A stretch of DNA of 54,452 bases from Lachnospiraceae bacterium (GCA_021205385.1 JAJPXQ010000063.1:1-54452); one strand, 5' to 3'. Counted from the first letter of the stretch, positions 1 through 8,596 are shown. Notes: generated by a model from the letters alone, not told the origin. A program made the numbers and translations.

Positions 1-61
1 ATCAACCACCTTCCTTGGAATTCCCTATACTTGAATTATACAGGAAGCTCCTTTCACATCA

Positions 62-871
62 TCAGACTGTCTTTGTCGTGGCAGACAGATAGGAGGCTAC
101 GCTCGCCGCGCTCTTTGTTGGCGGCCATCTTCTGGCGGCCTCCTCCATCTCCGCTTTGCGGGCCTCCGTTGCATGTCCCGCTGCGCTGCCATTGATTCCC
201 TTAAAGGCCTGGCCCGCATCCTGACTACTCAGCTCTTCCTCCGTCAGCACGCTTCTGGCCGAACCTCCATCGGCAAACATCCATTTCTTCGCCAGAGCCT
301 GCATGTCGCTCTTACCTGGCTCCGCCGCACCGCTCTTGCGGGCAGAACGCGTCCCGCTGCCTTCCTTGCTCGTTCCGTCAAAACTCCACGCATCCGCGGT
401 AATCCCCGCGAAGGGATTGTCAATGCAGAACATCTCCCGGTAGGCGATCGTCGTCGTCTCAACCAGGAGGGCGCTGCGCTCCGAATCAAGCTCCCCGAAA
501 TCCTTCGAAATCACCGTGCAGCCGGTGAACAGGTAGTAGCGCACGGTCTGATCGCTCCCGTAAGTCCGGTTCACCATCAGGATGACCGGCAGCACCAGGT
601 CGGTGCCGAGCGTCAGCGGATCGAGAAGATTCACGCCCACGTAGCGCTCCACCTGAAAGGTAAAGGGCTGCGAGATCGGCTTACGCAGCATATGTACATA
701 ATCGTTCAGGCCGCCCTCCTGGACGTACTCAAACTCGTTCGCCCTGTTGAAGGATTTGATGGATTTGCAGGGCAGATCGTACAGCGCCTCCACACGAAGC
801 ACAAAATTGAAGTTGACGAGCGGCTTGCGATCCAGATTCAGGCCGACATCGAAACTGAACAGATCTGACAT
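62..871 (-). CDS. CIS/phage-tail tube-like protein with long C-terminal extension
   Basis: A 269-residue protein. Residues 1-160 look like the gp19/Afp1-type tail tube fold (conserved phage tail region protein): an N-terminal F-x-V motif, a central VERYVG segment and a closing E-x-x-T-I-A-Y-R strand comparable to the IAYEELV end of the main tube protein at 1586-2080. The last ~100 residues are Ala, Lys, Glu and Ser rich with no recognisable domain. GGAGG lies 9 nt before the ATG. It is the last complete CIS gene in the window; the reverse complement of positions 1-61 ends in an AAGGAAGGTGG ribosome-binding-like stretch, so another gene probably starts just beyond the edge. In related systems extra tube paralogues join the inner tube to the spike or baseplate; that role is inferred here. 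Confidence 0.72.
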   Translation of the reverse strand: MSDLFSFDVGLNLDRKPLVNFNFVLRVEALYDLPCKSIKSFNRANEFEYVQEGGLNDYVHMLRKPISQPFTFQVERYVGVNLLDPLTLGTDLVLPVILMVNRTYGSDQTVRYYLFTGCTVISKDFGELDSERSALLVETTTIAYREMFCIDNPFAGITADAWSFDGTSKEGSGTRSARKSGAAEPGKSDMQALAKKWMFADGGSARSVLTEEELSSQDAGQAFKGINGSAAGHATEARKAEMEEAARRWPPTKSAASVASYLSATTKTV

Positions 872-885
872 GGCGTTTCACCTCC

Positions 886-1143
886 TTAGCGCGTCGGTTT
901 CATGTCAAGAATACTTTTCTCCTTCTTGTTTTTGGAGGGATTCAGGCTCTCGTTGATGCGGGAAATCTCACCGCACCATTTCCGCCTGGTCACGTGATCG
1001 AGCCCCATCACGTCCCCGCTGCCCCAGTGGAAGTAATAGGAAATAAAAGCCATCTCCTTATAAAGCTCCTCCTCGGGGTACAGCCTTATCCCTCCACGGT
1101 AAAATTTAGAGGAACCCGGAAAATCTTTCCGCAGTCCGGACAC
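886..1143 (-). CDS. small CIS protein, DUF6760-like
   Basis: An 85-residue protein carrying the pattern YPEEELYKEMAFISYYFHW followed by a basic MGLDHVTRRKW stretch. This matches my recollection of the DUF6760 family, small proteins found in phage-tail-like CIS loci between tail assembly and tube paralogue genes. The first ATG lies inside the upstream gene, giving a 58-nt overlap; no in-frame ATG, GTG or TTG exists between there and the motif, so the overlap is probably real and implies translational coupling. Its molecular role is not known to me. The family name is from memory and not verified. Confidence 0.65.
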   Translation of the reverse strand: MSGLRKDFPGSSKFYRGGIRLYPEEELYKEMAFISYYFHWGSGDVMGLDHVTRRKWCGEISRINESLNPSKNKKEKSILDMKPTR

Positions 1144-1448
1144 ACCGCCTCCATCGTAGGCGGCTCAATATCGTTGATCCGCTGATACATGTCCTGCAGA
1201 AAGGCCAGATCCGCGGTGAACAGCTTTTCGATCACGTTCGCACTCACCATCTCAAGTCCCTCCAGCTCTGTCACGACCTTGCCGAGGATCACGATCGTCA
1301 GGTAGGACGGATTGCTGAGCACGCGCGGATCCCGCGTCGCTCCGATCTCGTCTCCGGCGGTCGCCAGACGCATCTTTCCCTTCCGGTGCAGCTGTCCGCT
1401 GCCGTCCATATAGCCCTTCGGCAATGTAAAATCAAATACAGTCTCCAT
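1086..1448 (-). CDS. CIS tail assembly protein
   Basis: A 120-residue protein starting at an ATG preceded by AGGAG (a longer open frame extends upstream but has no ribosome binding site and runs through hairpins). The TLPKGYMDGSGQLHRKGKMR start, an RLATAGDE segment and DPRVLSNPSYLTIVILGKVV are typical of the short phage tail assembly proteins encoded next to tube genes in CIS and contractile phages. A C-terminal C-P-D-C pair may be half of a metal site. By analogy with tail assembly chaperones it may hold tube subunits or the tape measure before polymerisation; this is inference from position. Confidence 0.7.
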   Translation of the reverse strand: METVFDFTLPKGYMDGSGQLHRKGKMRLATAGDEIGATRDPRVLSNPSYLTIVILGKVVTELEGLEMVSANVIEKLFTADLAFLQDMYQRINDIEPPTMEAVCPDCGKIFRVPLNFTVEG

Positions 1449-1520
1449 ACATTTTCTCCTTTTTGTCTTGCTGATTATGATCCGGATACGGACCAGCCGC
1501 GGAAAGTCTCCGCACCTCGT

Positions 1521-1577
1521 CCCTGTCGGGATCGCCAACGCCCCTTGCGGGGCAGGTGACTGCTTCGCAGCCACCTG
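1521..1577 (-). promoter_or_regulatory. tandem RNA hairpins after the tube gene
   Basis: Immediately after the tube stop codon the minus-strand transcript can form a strong hairpin (1553-1577: 11-bp arms with one G-U pair and a GAA loop), then GCCCC-GCAA-type hairpin 1540-1553, then a small one at 1521-1531. There is no U tract, so they do not look like a full Rho-independent terminator. Their place after the most abundant structural subunit suggests a 3' stabiliser or processing site that raises tube mRNA over the downstream genes. Confidence 0.5.
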
Positions 1578-1585
1578 CTTATCGC

Positions 1586-2080
1586 CTAGTTCGGTATCAC
1601 CAGTTCCTCATACGCGATCTCGACGCTTTCAATCGCCACATCGCTGGTCTTTGCGTCCAAGTCAGGTGCATTGTACTTCGTCACCCAGGCGTTCGTCAGG
1701 ATCCAGACTCTGGTTCCGGTCACTGCCGTCGCGATGGTCTGCGGCGCACCGCCGTTGATATCGATCATCTCGATCTGCACATTGTTTCGCGGGATCTCGC
1801 CGCGAACCTCGCTGACACACTCCTGCACCCAGGTCTTGAACGCGCTGTCCAGGGTGTAGCCGAATTTCAGCGTCACATTGCCGTGCTTTACAAGGCCCGG
1901 GATCTTGACCGGCGCCAGGCTGTTCGCGTTGCCCTGGCGGAACTCGATCACATCCACGCTCGACTCGACTCCGGTCACCTCGCTGAAGGCCGCCGTTCCC
2001 GACACGCCGTCCACCGTGACCAGAAAATTCATCTTTGTCAAAGGATAGGAAAGTCCTTTACTGTTTTCATATGTCGCCAT
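1586..2080 (-). CDS. CIS inner tube protein (gp19/Afp1/Hcp-like)
   Basis: A 164-residue protein of the length expected for Hcp/gp19-type tube subunits. It shows the family layout: LTKMNFLVTVDGVSGTAAF near the start, the EVTGVESSVDVIEFRQGN segment, a KIPGLVKHGNVTLKFG strand and a final VAIESVEIAYEELVIPN strand. Subunits form stacked hexameric rings inside the contractile sheath. GGAG precedes the ATG by 9 nt. The gene directly follows the sheath gene, the usual sheath-tube order. Assignment to the fold is strong; the payload of this tube is not visible in the window. Confidence 0.9.
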   Translation of the reverse strand: MATYENSKGLSYPLTKMNFLVTVDGVSGTAAFSEVTGVESSVDVIEFRQGNANSLAPVKIPGLVKHGNVTLKFGYTLDSAFKTWVQECVSEVRGEIPRNNVQIEMIDINGGAPQTIATAVTGTRVWILTNAWVTKYNAPDLDAKTSDVAIESVEIAYEELVIPN

Positions 2081-2120
2081 CTTTTATCTCTCCTTTCTGT
2101 TCACTGACGCGTCCGCCTGT

Positions 2121-3818
2121 CTATTCTTCTCCTCCGCCGGACTCAGCCGTATGCTGGGTCACGCGGAAGATCACGAACTCGGCCGGACGGGACGGTGCGA
2201 TACCGATGTTGCAGATCAGCCTGCCGTTCATGATGTCGTCCTTGCTCATCGTGGACGGTCCGATTTCTACAAAATAACCCTCTGCCGGCGTGGAGCCTGC
2301 CAGCATGCCCTGTCTCCACATACTGTCGAGGAAGGACGAAATCGTCAGACTGACTCTCTGCCACAGCGTCGCGTCGTTCGGTTCGAAGACCACCCAGTTG
2401 GTGTTTGCCTTGATGCTCTCCTCCACATAGATAAACAGACGCCGCACGTTGACATACTTGAAGGCCGAATTGCTGCTGGCCGTCCTCGCGCCCCACACGC
2501 GGATGCCCTGTCCGGGAATCGCGCGGATCAGGTTGATACCCTCCGGATTCAGGATATCCTGCTCCGCCTTGGTGTAGTTCACCTTCAGGCCGGTGCAGAA
2601 CACGATCTCATTCGCCGGAGCCTTGTGCACGCCGCGGTTGATATCGGTGCGGGAGTAGACGCCCATGACCGCGCCCGAGGGCGGGATGAAATCGCTGCGG
2701 TTCGAGGAACGGTCGAAGACCTGGATCCACGGATGATACATCGCGGCGTAGGTCGAATCAATGATGCCGCGGTACTCGATCAGGTCTTTCGTCTTGTACG
2801 CGTCCTTCGGCATATCGAAGACCGCCACACGGCTCTTCAGGTTCTCGCAGTGCGCTACGAGAGACACAATCACCTCCGGATCAGTCACGCCGGGGATCGC
2901 CAGCATGCTGACCGTGCTGTTCTCGACGAAGGACTGGATACCCGTGCGCTTGCCGGGGCCGCCGTCCACGCCGATGAAGGTCGCCGCCGTCACCGCATCG
3001 ATGCTTCCGTCGGATCCGCCCTCCAGATTCAGCATGCCGCTGGTATTGCCCTCACCGAAGATCGCCTCGATCGGATTTCCGATCTTCTCCGGCTGGCCGA
3101 TGGAAACCTTCACCAGCTCGCTCAAAGCCAGTCTGGAACCGATATAGTTTGTCGCCTTCACGTTGAAGCTCAGATCGCCGTAGTTCTCGACCTCGTCGTT
3201 GTAACGGACGCTCACGTCCACACTCACAAGATAGAGAACCGTCTTCGGGATGATGCTGGTGTCCACCACCTCGCCGGTGAAGGGCTGCTCGAAGGTCACG
3301 GTATTGTCATAGATCGTCGCGATGCGGTTGTACTCGCCGTTCGCGTCCACCAGATCGCCCTCGCGGAAGCCGTCTACCGACTTCGCGATATAGCCGGTGC
3401 CGGACTGGGCGATGAGCTGCATCTTCTTCTTCTCAACAGTGTTGAAAGAAATCTGGATGCGATTGCCCCACTTTCCTTCATTCGCCGCCTCCACGGAGAG
3501 GATACCCTGCTCCTTTGACGCCGCCTTCGCGCCGTCCGGAATCACACGGGACACATAGCATCTGGTTCCGCCGTTGACGAAAAACTGCTCGACGCTGTTC
3601 GCCAGATAGCGATAATCGCCGTGGGTAAATTCACTTAAGAATCCACCGAACTGCTTGCTGAAGCTCTTGAAGCTCGTAACCAGGGAAGGAGCGCCGATCG
3701 CCGGCCCCTTCTCCGCAAAGCCGATGAATCCGGCTGTACTGGTTCCTACACCTTCGATGCTCCGCGGAGAATTATCATATTCTTCCACATAGACTCCGGG
3801 TGTAAAATATTCTGCCAT
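2121..3818 (-). CDS. CIS contractile tail sheath protein
   Basis: A 565-residue sheath subunit. I place the start at the ATG with AAAGGAG 7 nt upstream, giving an N-terminus of EYFTPGVYVEE, the signature opening of phage and CIS sheath proteins; the in-frame extension upstream lacks a ribosome binding site. The C-terminal domain has the conserved NWVVFEPNDATLW and the closing RPAEFVIFRV segment that exchanges strands with neighbouring subunits. The central region is the variable protruding domain. Only one sheath gene is seen in the window, whereas Afp/PVC particles use three. It is followed after 40 nt by the tube gene. Confidence 0.93.
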   Translation of the reverse strand: MAEYFTPGVYVEEYDNSPRSIEGVGTSTAGFIGFAEKGPAIGAPSLVTSFKSFSKQFGGFLSEFTHGDYRYLANSVEQFFVNGGTRCYVSRVIPDGAKAASKEQGILSVEAANEGKWGNRIQISFNTVEKKKMQLIAQSGTGYIAKSVDGFREGDLVDANGEYNRIATIYDNTVTFEQPFTGEVVDTSIIPKTVLYLVSVDVSVRYNDEVENYGDLSFNVKATNYIGSRLALSELVKVSIGQPEKIGNPIEAIFGEGNTSGMLNLEGGSDGSIDAVTAATFIGVDGGPGKRTGIQSFVENSTVSMLAIPGVTDPEVIVSLVAHCENLKSRVAVFDMPKDAYKTKDLIEYRGIIDSTYAAMYHPWIQVFDRSSNRSDFIPPSGAVMGVYSRTDINRGVHKAPANEIVFCTGLKVNYTKAEQDILNPEGINLIRAIPGQGIRVWGARTASSNSAFKYVNVRRLFIYVEESIKANTNWVVFEPNDATLWQRVSLTISSFLDSMWRQGMLAGSTPAEGYFVEIGPSTMSKDDIMNGRLICNIGIAPSRPAEFVIFRVTQHTAESGGGEE

Positions 3819-3852
3819 AATAGTAGTTCTCCTTTCGTTTTGTTTCCGATAA

Positions 3853-4236
3853 TCATGTGACCATAACCGTCGTCTGTCCCGGCGATACAATGCTGATGGA
3901 ACCGCCGTAGGCGCACATCAGTCTGCAGTCGCTGGTCAGACAGGATTTTCCACTTATCAGTACTGTCGGTTTGGTCGGTATCCAGGTTCCCGCCGGGACG
4001 AGTGCGCAGGGCTGCGGCGTCAGTACCCCGTTCGCCGCCGCTGTGGCGGCCGCCACCTGCGGATTGGCCAGGGAGGAACACATGCCAAAGGTGACATTGG
4101 CAGGCTGACAGTCCTGGATCGTGGCCGCCGGTCTTCCGCAGGCCAAACACATGGTCTGGGATGTCACATTGATCGTCCCCGGCGCTGCGCCGAACGTACA
4201 CATGGCGCTTCCGCCTGTCACTACAAGTTGTCCCAT
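3853..4236 (-). CDS. PAAR-like spike tip protein (DUF4280)
   Basis: A 127-residue DUF4280-type protein with MGQLVVTGGSAMCTFG at the start, a CLACGRPAATIQDCQP segment and a C-terminal CLTSDCRLMCAYGG. These Cys-rich PAAR-like proteins fold as a cone that caps the VgrG-like spike and can carry effectors. GGAGG lies 7 nt before the start. Its first 16 nt overlap the end of the upstream 255-residue gene, so the two are probably translationally coupled and may work together at the tip. No C-terminal toxin extension is present. Confidence 0.83.
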   Translation of the reverse strand: MGQLVVTGGSAMCTFGAAPGTINVTSQTMCLACGRPAATIQDCQPANVTFGMCSSLANPQVAAATAAANGVLTPQPCALVPAGTWIPTKPTVLISGKSCLTSDCRLMCAYGGSISIVSPGQTTVMVT

Positions 4237-4988
4237 ACGCTTTCCTCCTGTTCCAGTTTCCTTTCTCCGGCGCGATGGAAATCCACCGTCCGGAAAGCCG
4301 CCTTTCCTTCCGCCACGTAGCGAACCAGATAGACGAGATTTTCCGCGTCATCTCTGACCCGCAGAAGATAACTGCCATCCTCTGAGACGCTCCCGAATAC
4401 GATTCGGGCGACGGGCGCGTTCACTGTGAACGCCTCCGCGAGCGGCCGGCTGATCTTCACCGAGCCGTCCTGCAGCTCCTTCACGACCTCAAAGGGTTCA
4501 TAAGTCTGCTGCTGCGGATGTACCAGGCCATAGAAAATGTCGTCCATTCCCAGCCTGTGCGTTTTGAAGAGCTTCATAATCCGCTTACGCTCGTCAAAAC
4601 CGCTGATGCAGCACCCGGCATGGCCGGGGCTTACCGCCTGGATCTCCGTGATTCCCGGGAGTTTCCCTGAAAAGGTGATAACCGGCTGTCCCCCTGACGC
4701 GCTCTCCGACGGTATCAGGAACGCTTCCTTTGTCGGCATCCGGCTGTCCAGTTCCTCATAACGGATCGTCATCCGGCACGGCTCAAAGCCATACACCCTG
4801 ACGCTAAGCTCGCCGTCTGCCCTTCCGCAGTTCAGGAATACGTAATTTCCGCTTCCTCTGGGAATGGGGCGCACCGGGCGATCGTCTTTCCAGAATCGGA
4901 CGTTCCTCTCCTCCACCGTAAGACCTGTGGTCGTATCGATCAGTCTGACCAGCAGATCCAGACTGTGACGAATCTCAGATGCATCCAC
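4221..4988 (-). CDS. unknown CIS operon protein
   Basis: A 255-residue protein with a GTG start behind GAGGGAT. I do not recognise its family. The first ~120 residues look beta-rich, with repeated hydrophobic strands and a PRGSGNYVFLNCG segment, and could be a carboxypeptidase-regulatory or Ig-like fold; then follows a mixed region beginning KLFKTHRLGMDDIFYGLVHP. There is no signal peptide or membrane segment. It sits between the cap and PAAR-like tip genes and overlaps the tip gene by 16 nt. A tip adaptor or baseplate-associated role is a guess from position only. Confidence 0.6.
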   Translation of the reverse strand: MDASEIRHSLDLLVRLIDTTTGLTVEERNVRFWKDDRPVRPIPRGSGNYVFLNCGRADGELSVRVYGFEPCRMTIRYEELDSRMPTKEAFLIPSESASGGQPVITFSGKLPGITEIQAVSPGHAGCCISGFDERKRIMKLFKTHRLGMDDIFYGLVHPQQQTYEPFEVVKELQDGSVKISRPLAEAFTVNAPVARIVFGSVSEDGSYLLRVRDDAENLVYLVRYVAEGKAAFRTVDFHRAGERKLEQEESVWDNL

Positions 4989-4991
4989 CTG

Positions 4992-5588
4992 TTATCCCTC
5001 TCCTCCTTCCTCCCCGGTAATATGCAGTCCAAATGTCGCATCCACGACACGGGGGGTGTCGATGACAATCTCGCTGGATAAAAATACGGGCGCCGCCTTG
5101 TAGAACAGGCTGATCTGATAGGGCTTGTTAATCGCCTGCCACACCCTCACCTTCTCCTCCAGACTTATCTTCGCCTGAGACAGTACAATCGGAGGTTCCT
5201 GGGTATCCAGCCAGGACTGCAGCTGGTTCGGGAGGACGGAACTGTTGTCATTCACAATCTGTGCCACCCTTCCGATGATTTTCTGTATATCCGGCGCCTT
5301 GAGTCCCATCTGGGAGGAGCCGTTGATAAAGACCATATAGTAGAGACCATAGGGCCTTGGCGGTTTTTTTATCTGGACGCGTCCCTTCTGGATATAGGGC
5401 TGCTGCGTCACGTCACTCTCCTCGCGGATATCGTAGAGGTACAGTCCGAGAATGTAGTCCACGTCCTGATCCGCGGGGGAGGAAATCTCGATATTATTCG
5501 GAGACGGTATGGGCTCCGGGCACATCTTGCTGCGGAGTGTCCGCACGATATATGCGCTCACATCTGCAATAATCGGATAATCTGCCAT
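4992..5588 (-). CDS. CIS tail terminator/cap protein (DUF4255, Pvc16/Afp16-like)
   Basis: A 198-residue DUF4255 protein. The opening PIIADVSAYIVRTLRSKM, the LGLYLYDIREES segment and PRPYGLYYMVFINGSS are typical of the N-terminal domain of Afp16/Pvc16. In Afp this protein caps the distal end of the sheath-tube and fixes particle length. AAAGGAGG precedes the ATG. The protein lacks the longer C-terminal part seen in Afp16 (about 300 residues, from memory), which is common in other CIS lineages. Confidence 0.85.
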   Translation of the reverse strand: MADYPIIADVSAYIVRTLRSKMCPEPIPSPNNIEISSPADQDVDYILGLYLYDIREESDVTQQPYIQKGRVQIKKPPRPYGLYYMVFINGSSQMGLKAPDIQKIIGRVAQIVNDNSSVLPNQLQSWLDTQEPPIVLSQAKISLEEKVRVWQAINKPYQISLFYKAAPVFLSSEIVIDTPRVVDATFGLHITGEEGGEG

Positions 5589-5601
5589 ATCAGTCCTCCT
5601 T

Positions 5602-7383
5602 TTAATTTCCTATCGTGTCCGTCTGCCCGGCGTAGGGCGCTGTCGTGACGATACCGATCGGCTCTGTCGGGTCGAACGCGCACTCTCCCAGAAATGCCCC
5701 GTCTGCATCATAGAAACAGACCTTCACATCGGACATCCTCCAGGCGAGCAGCCGCCAGTGACGGATCTCCTCTGTGGTCGCCGTGCGCTCCCCCACCTGG
5801 AGGTTCCCGCACCAGAGCTCGTAATACGCAATCTCCTCGGAGTAAGCTCCCGGGACGGATACCCCAAAGGAAAATTCCTCCTCGGCCGAGTGCGACTTTA
5901 TGTAATAGACGACCTCCGCCTCTTCTGCATCAGCAGAGGATGTCGTGCCGGAGCTGACAAGACTGCTCTCAGATTCTTTGCCGGAAGTCCAGGCCGAATC
6001 GTTCCCGATCTCCTCCGTGAGCTCCTGAAGATACCCTCCGGTAACGCTGTCGAGCGCGTAATATGCTTTGAAATATTCGCCCTGCGCGTCGAGCAGCTCC
6101 ATCTCCAGCTCTTCATATTCGTCTGTCAGCGCATCATACTCCTCCCTGGAGAGCTCGCCGATGCGATAGCGCACCCGGTAAGTCTTCTGCTTCTTTTCAA
6201 GCGCCTCCAGTTCTTCCTGAATCTTCTCGATCTGCTCCTTCCGGTCCAGTAGATTCTCATAGCTTTCTTCTACACTCTCAGTCAGCGATTCCTCCTGGCT
6301 GTCCATGTCGATCACCAGATTCTGATATTTCAGCACATCGTCATACAGCGAATACGCGCCGTCGTCATCCGCCACCGGCTGCGCAAGGGCCGCGGCCCGC
6401 GCCTCCGCGTAGGCGTCATACTCCTCCTGAAACTCATCCGTGTCGATCGCCCATCCGGCGACTACCCGCAGCATATACTGCAAAATATTGTCCGGCACCT
6501 GATAATTCTCGGAGCGCGCCGTATATTCCTTCCAGAAGGCCCACAGCATGTTCTGCGCGCTCGCGCAGAACGCGAGATACGAACTGCTGTTTTCCAGCGT
6601 GCCCGCGATCAGCTCATCAAGTCTTCCCTCCCAGAGCTCGCTCTCCACCTCCAGCTCTGCAAAGCTGACATTCTCAGACAACTCTACGCCCATGGCTTCC
6701 GAGAGCTCCGCCTTCGCCTCCTCAAGTTCTTCCTGCTTTTCGCTCAGACTCTCTTCACGTGACCCGACCTCATCCTCCTGTGCGTCCACATCGTCCTGCG
6801 TGGCCTGCCCGGTCCGTAATAACGCCTTCATCTTCGTCAGCGAAGTCTTCTCCTCTGCAAGCCACTCCTCCTCCAGCTCTATCTTCTGCTGCAGCGTAAC
6901 GATGTCCGCGTACAGCCCCGCGATCTCCTCCTGCACGGACAGCCGCTCCTTCTCCAGCGCTGCCTCGGCAGTCTCGACGTCCATCTGCGCCAGCAGCGGC
7001 GCGATCAGGATGCTGTAGAGTTCTGAGAGGCTCTGCCCCTCAGAAGGCACTGCTTCCATAAAGGGCGACCACAGGTAAGTCTCTTCTTCCCCGGCCTCTT
7101 CCGCTGCCGTGTCGTCCTCCACCGCCGTCTCTTCTGCAGCTGTCTCCTCCCCGGAGTCCCCCTCTACATATGGGCTGGCCGCCAGAACCGCTTGCGCCAG
7201 ATCCACCCGTTTCATGGACAGCTCATTATTCAGTTCCGTATACTCCGAACTGTTCGCAAAGGCCTGCTCCACCGCAGTCTCGAGCTTCAGGGGCGTGCTC
7301 CCCGCGGCCAGAGCCGTAATGCCCGTCCCTTCGAGAAACAAAACCGCTGCAAGAATGGCTGCTGTTCGATTTCTTTTTCTCAT
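5602..7383 (-). CDS. secreted TolC-like coiled-coil protein of the CIS operon
   Basis: A 593-residue protein. The start is set at the ATG that gives a signal peptide (MRKRNR, hydrophobic stretch, cleavage near ALAAG), with AAGGCGG upstream. Residues ~33-70 (LKLETAVEQAFANSSEYTEL) and ~150-235 (long heptads around ALLRTGQATQDDVD, ending ELSEAMGVEL) resemble the helical repeats of TolC/OEP family proteins; a second coiled-coil set follows at ~380-480. Residues 77-104 are acidic. The C-terminal ~100 residues look beta-rich. TolC family proteins normally form outer membrane channels, but a Clostridia-type cell has no outer membrane, so this is probably an extracytoplasmic helical scaffold around or above the CIS. 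The assignment is by pattern only. Confidence 0.6.
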   Translation of the reverse strand: MRKRNRTAAILAAVLFLEGTGITALAAGSTPLKLETAVEQAFANSSEYTELNNELSMKRVDLAQAVLAASPYVEGDSGEETAAEETAVEDDTAAEEAGEEETYLWSPFMEAVPSEGQSLSELYSILIAPLLAQMDVETAEAALEKERLSVQEEIAGLYADIVTLQQKIELEEEWLAEEKTSLTKMKALLRTGQATQDDVDAQEDEVGSREESLSEKQEELEEAKAELSEAMGVELSENVSFAELEVESELWEGRLDELIAGTLENSSSYLAFCASAQNMLWAFWKEYTARSENYQVPDNILQYMLRVVAGWAIDTDEFQEEYDAYAEARAAALAQPVADDDGAYSLYDDVLKYQNLVIDMDSQEESLTESVEESYENLLDRKEQIEKIQEELEALEKKQKTYRVRYRIGELSREEYDALTDEYEELEMELLDAQGEYFKAYYALDSVTGGYLQELTEEIGNDSAWTSGKESESSLVSSGTTSSADAEEAEVVYYIKSHSAEEEFSFGVSVPGAYSEEIAYYELWCGNLQVGERTATTEEIRHWRLLAWRMSDVKVCFYDADGAFLGECAFDPTEPIGIVTTAPYAGQTDTIGN

Positions 7384-7399
7384 CTGTTCCGCCTTTCCC

Positions 7400-8596
7400 T
7401 TACTCCTGATACTGAATAATATAGAAGGAAAACGTACCGTCCGTCCCGGAGGATACAAAGGTGTAGCTTAAGCCGTCCCGGGTACCTGTAAAAGCCCTGG
7501 CGCTTCCGCCATATTCCTCCACTGTATAGTAGTCATCATATTCCTGTGAGAGCACCAGTTCCGTGTCCTCCGAATCAACACGGGCAAAGGCCACCGCCTC
7601 CGCCAGTGTGAGCTCCTTCGTCCGTATGAGCAGCTCCGCCCCAAAATAATTTTCAAGTTCCTCCCTTGTGCTGAGCTTCGTGCTGCCCGTGGAAAATTCA
7701 TCGCTTAATACAATCACCTGTCCGATCGTGATCTCCTCATCCAGCGCCGCGCTCTCCCCGTTATCGGCATAAACCACGTCAATATCATCCAGTACCACCG
7801 CGTAACTGTCATCCTGCTCATATACCGTCCGACTTCCGGAATAGCTCTCCGCCACTTCGGAGGCCTTCTGCCCCAGAATCTCGCTGTAGACAATACTGTC
7901 CTTGCTGAAGCTTCCTTCATAGACCAGATTCCCGCTTATATCATAGAGCTGGCCGGAACCATCCTTCATGCCGAGCGCGAAATCCCCCTCGTACTCCATC
8001 GTTCCATTCTCACGGTACAGCTTTCCCGTCCCGCTGAACGCATTTGCCTCAAATCCTCCCGTGTACATCATGGTTCCGTCATCGTAGTACCGTGTACCCG
8101 TTCCCTGATACTCGTTGTTTTCAAAATTTCCCTGATAGACAACGACCCCCTCGGCATTGTACAGAGTGCCGTAACCGGTGACCGCACCGGACGCCACCTC
8201 TCCCTCGTAGGCCAGGTAACCGCTCTTCGCTGTGATCTGTACCGTGCCGCTTGTAAAACGCAGCAACAGAGAATCATAGGAATATGTTTTCACCGTATCC
8301 GAATCCGAAGAAGGCAGAACACTGCGCACACAAAACAGATAGTAAACGCTGAGCACCCCCGCGACAATCACCAGCGCGAGCGCCAGACGGCGGCTCACAA
8401 GCCAGCCGAAGACCTCATAATAGTCCTTCTTGTGCCTGGGCCTGATGTCCAGGATCTTCGAAAAGAAATCCCGGATGGAGGAGATCAGTTTGGTACGGAT
8501 AAAGCTCCAGCTGGTCCAGTTCTTGAACTTTGTAACCAGCGGCGTAATCTTCGACTTGATCGTCGAGATCAGGGTACTGAACAGATTCGTTCCCAT
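7400..8596 (-). CDS. single-pass membrane MORN-repeat protein of the CIS operon
   Basis: A 398-residue protein. Residues 1-68 are basic and amphipathic, residues ~69-90 form one membrane helix, and residues ~127-232 hold about five MORN-type repeats (pattern YEGEVASGAVTGYGTLY, YQGNFENNEYQGTGTRYY). The remaining ~165 residues are acidic with no known domain. GGAGG lies 9 nt before the ATG. The topology suggests a short cytosolic N-terminus and an external C-terminal part. MORN repeats often bind lipids or proteins at membranes. It may help anchor the injection system to the cell envelope; this is inferred from the operon context. Confidence 0.72.
   Translation of the reverse strand: MGTNLFSTLISTIKSKITPLVTKFKNWTSWSFIRTKLISSIRDFFSKILDIRPRHKKDYYEVFGWLVSRRLALALVIVAGVLSVYYLFCVRSVLPSSDSDTVKTYSYDSLLLRFTSGTVQITAKSGYLAYEGEVASGAVTGYGTLYNAEGVVVYQGNFENNEYQGTGTRYYDDGTMMYTGGFEANAFSGTGKLYRENGTMEYEGDFALGMKDGSGQLYDISGNLVYEGSFSKDSIVYSEILGQKASEVAESYSGSRTVYEQDDSYAVVLDDIDVVYADNGESAALDEEITIGQVIVLSDEFSTGSTKLSTREELENYFGAELLIRTKELTLAEAVAFARVDSEDTELVLSQEYDDYYTVEEYGGSARAFTGTRDGLSYTFVSSGTDGTFSFYIIQYQE

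Noticed and set aside
2151-3518. 455-codon plus-strand open frame opposite the sheath gene
   Set aside because: It is antisense to a clear sheath gene, is Arg/His/Asp-rich, and has no ribosome binding site or domain.
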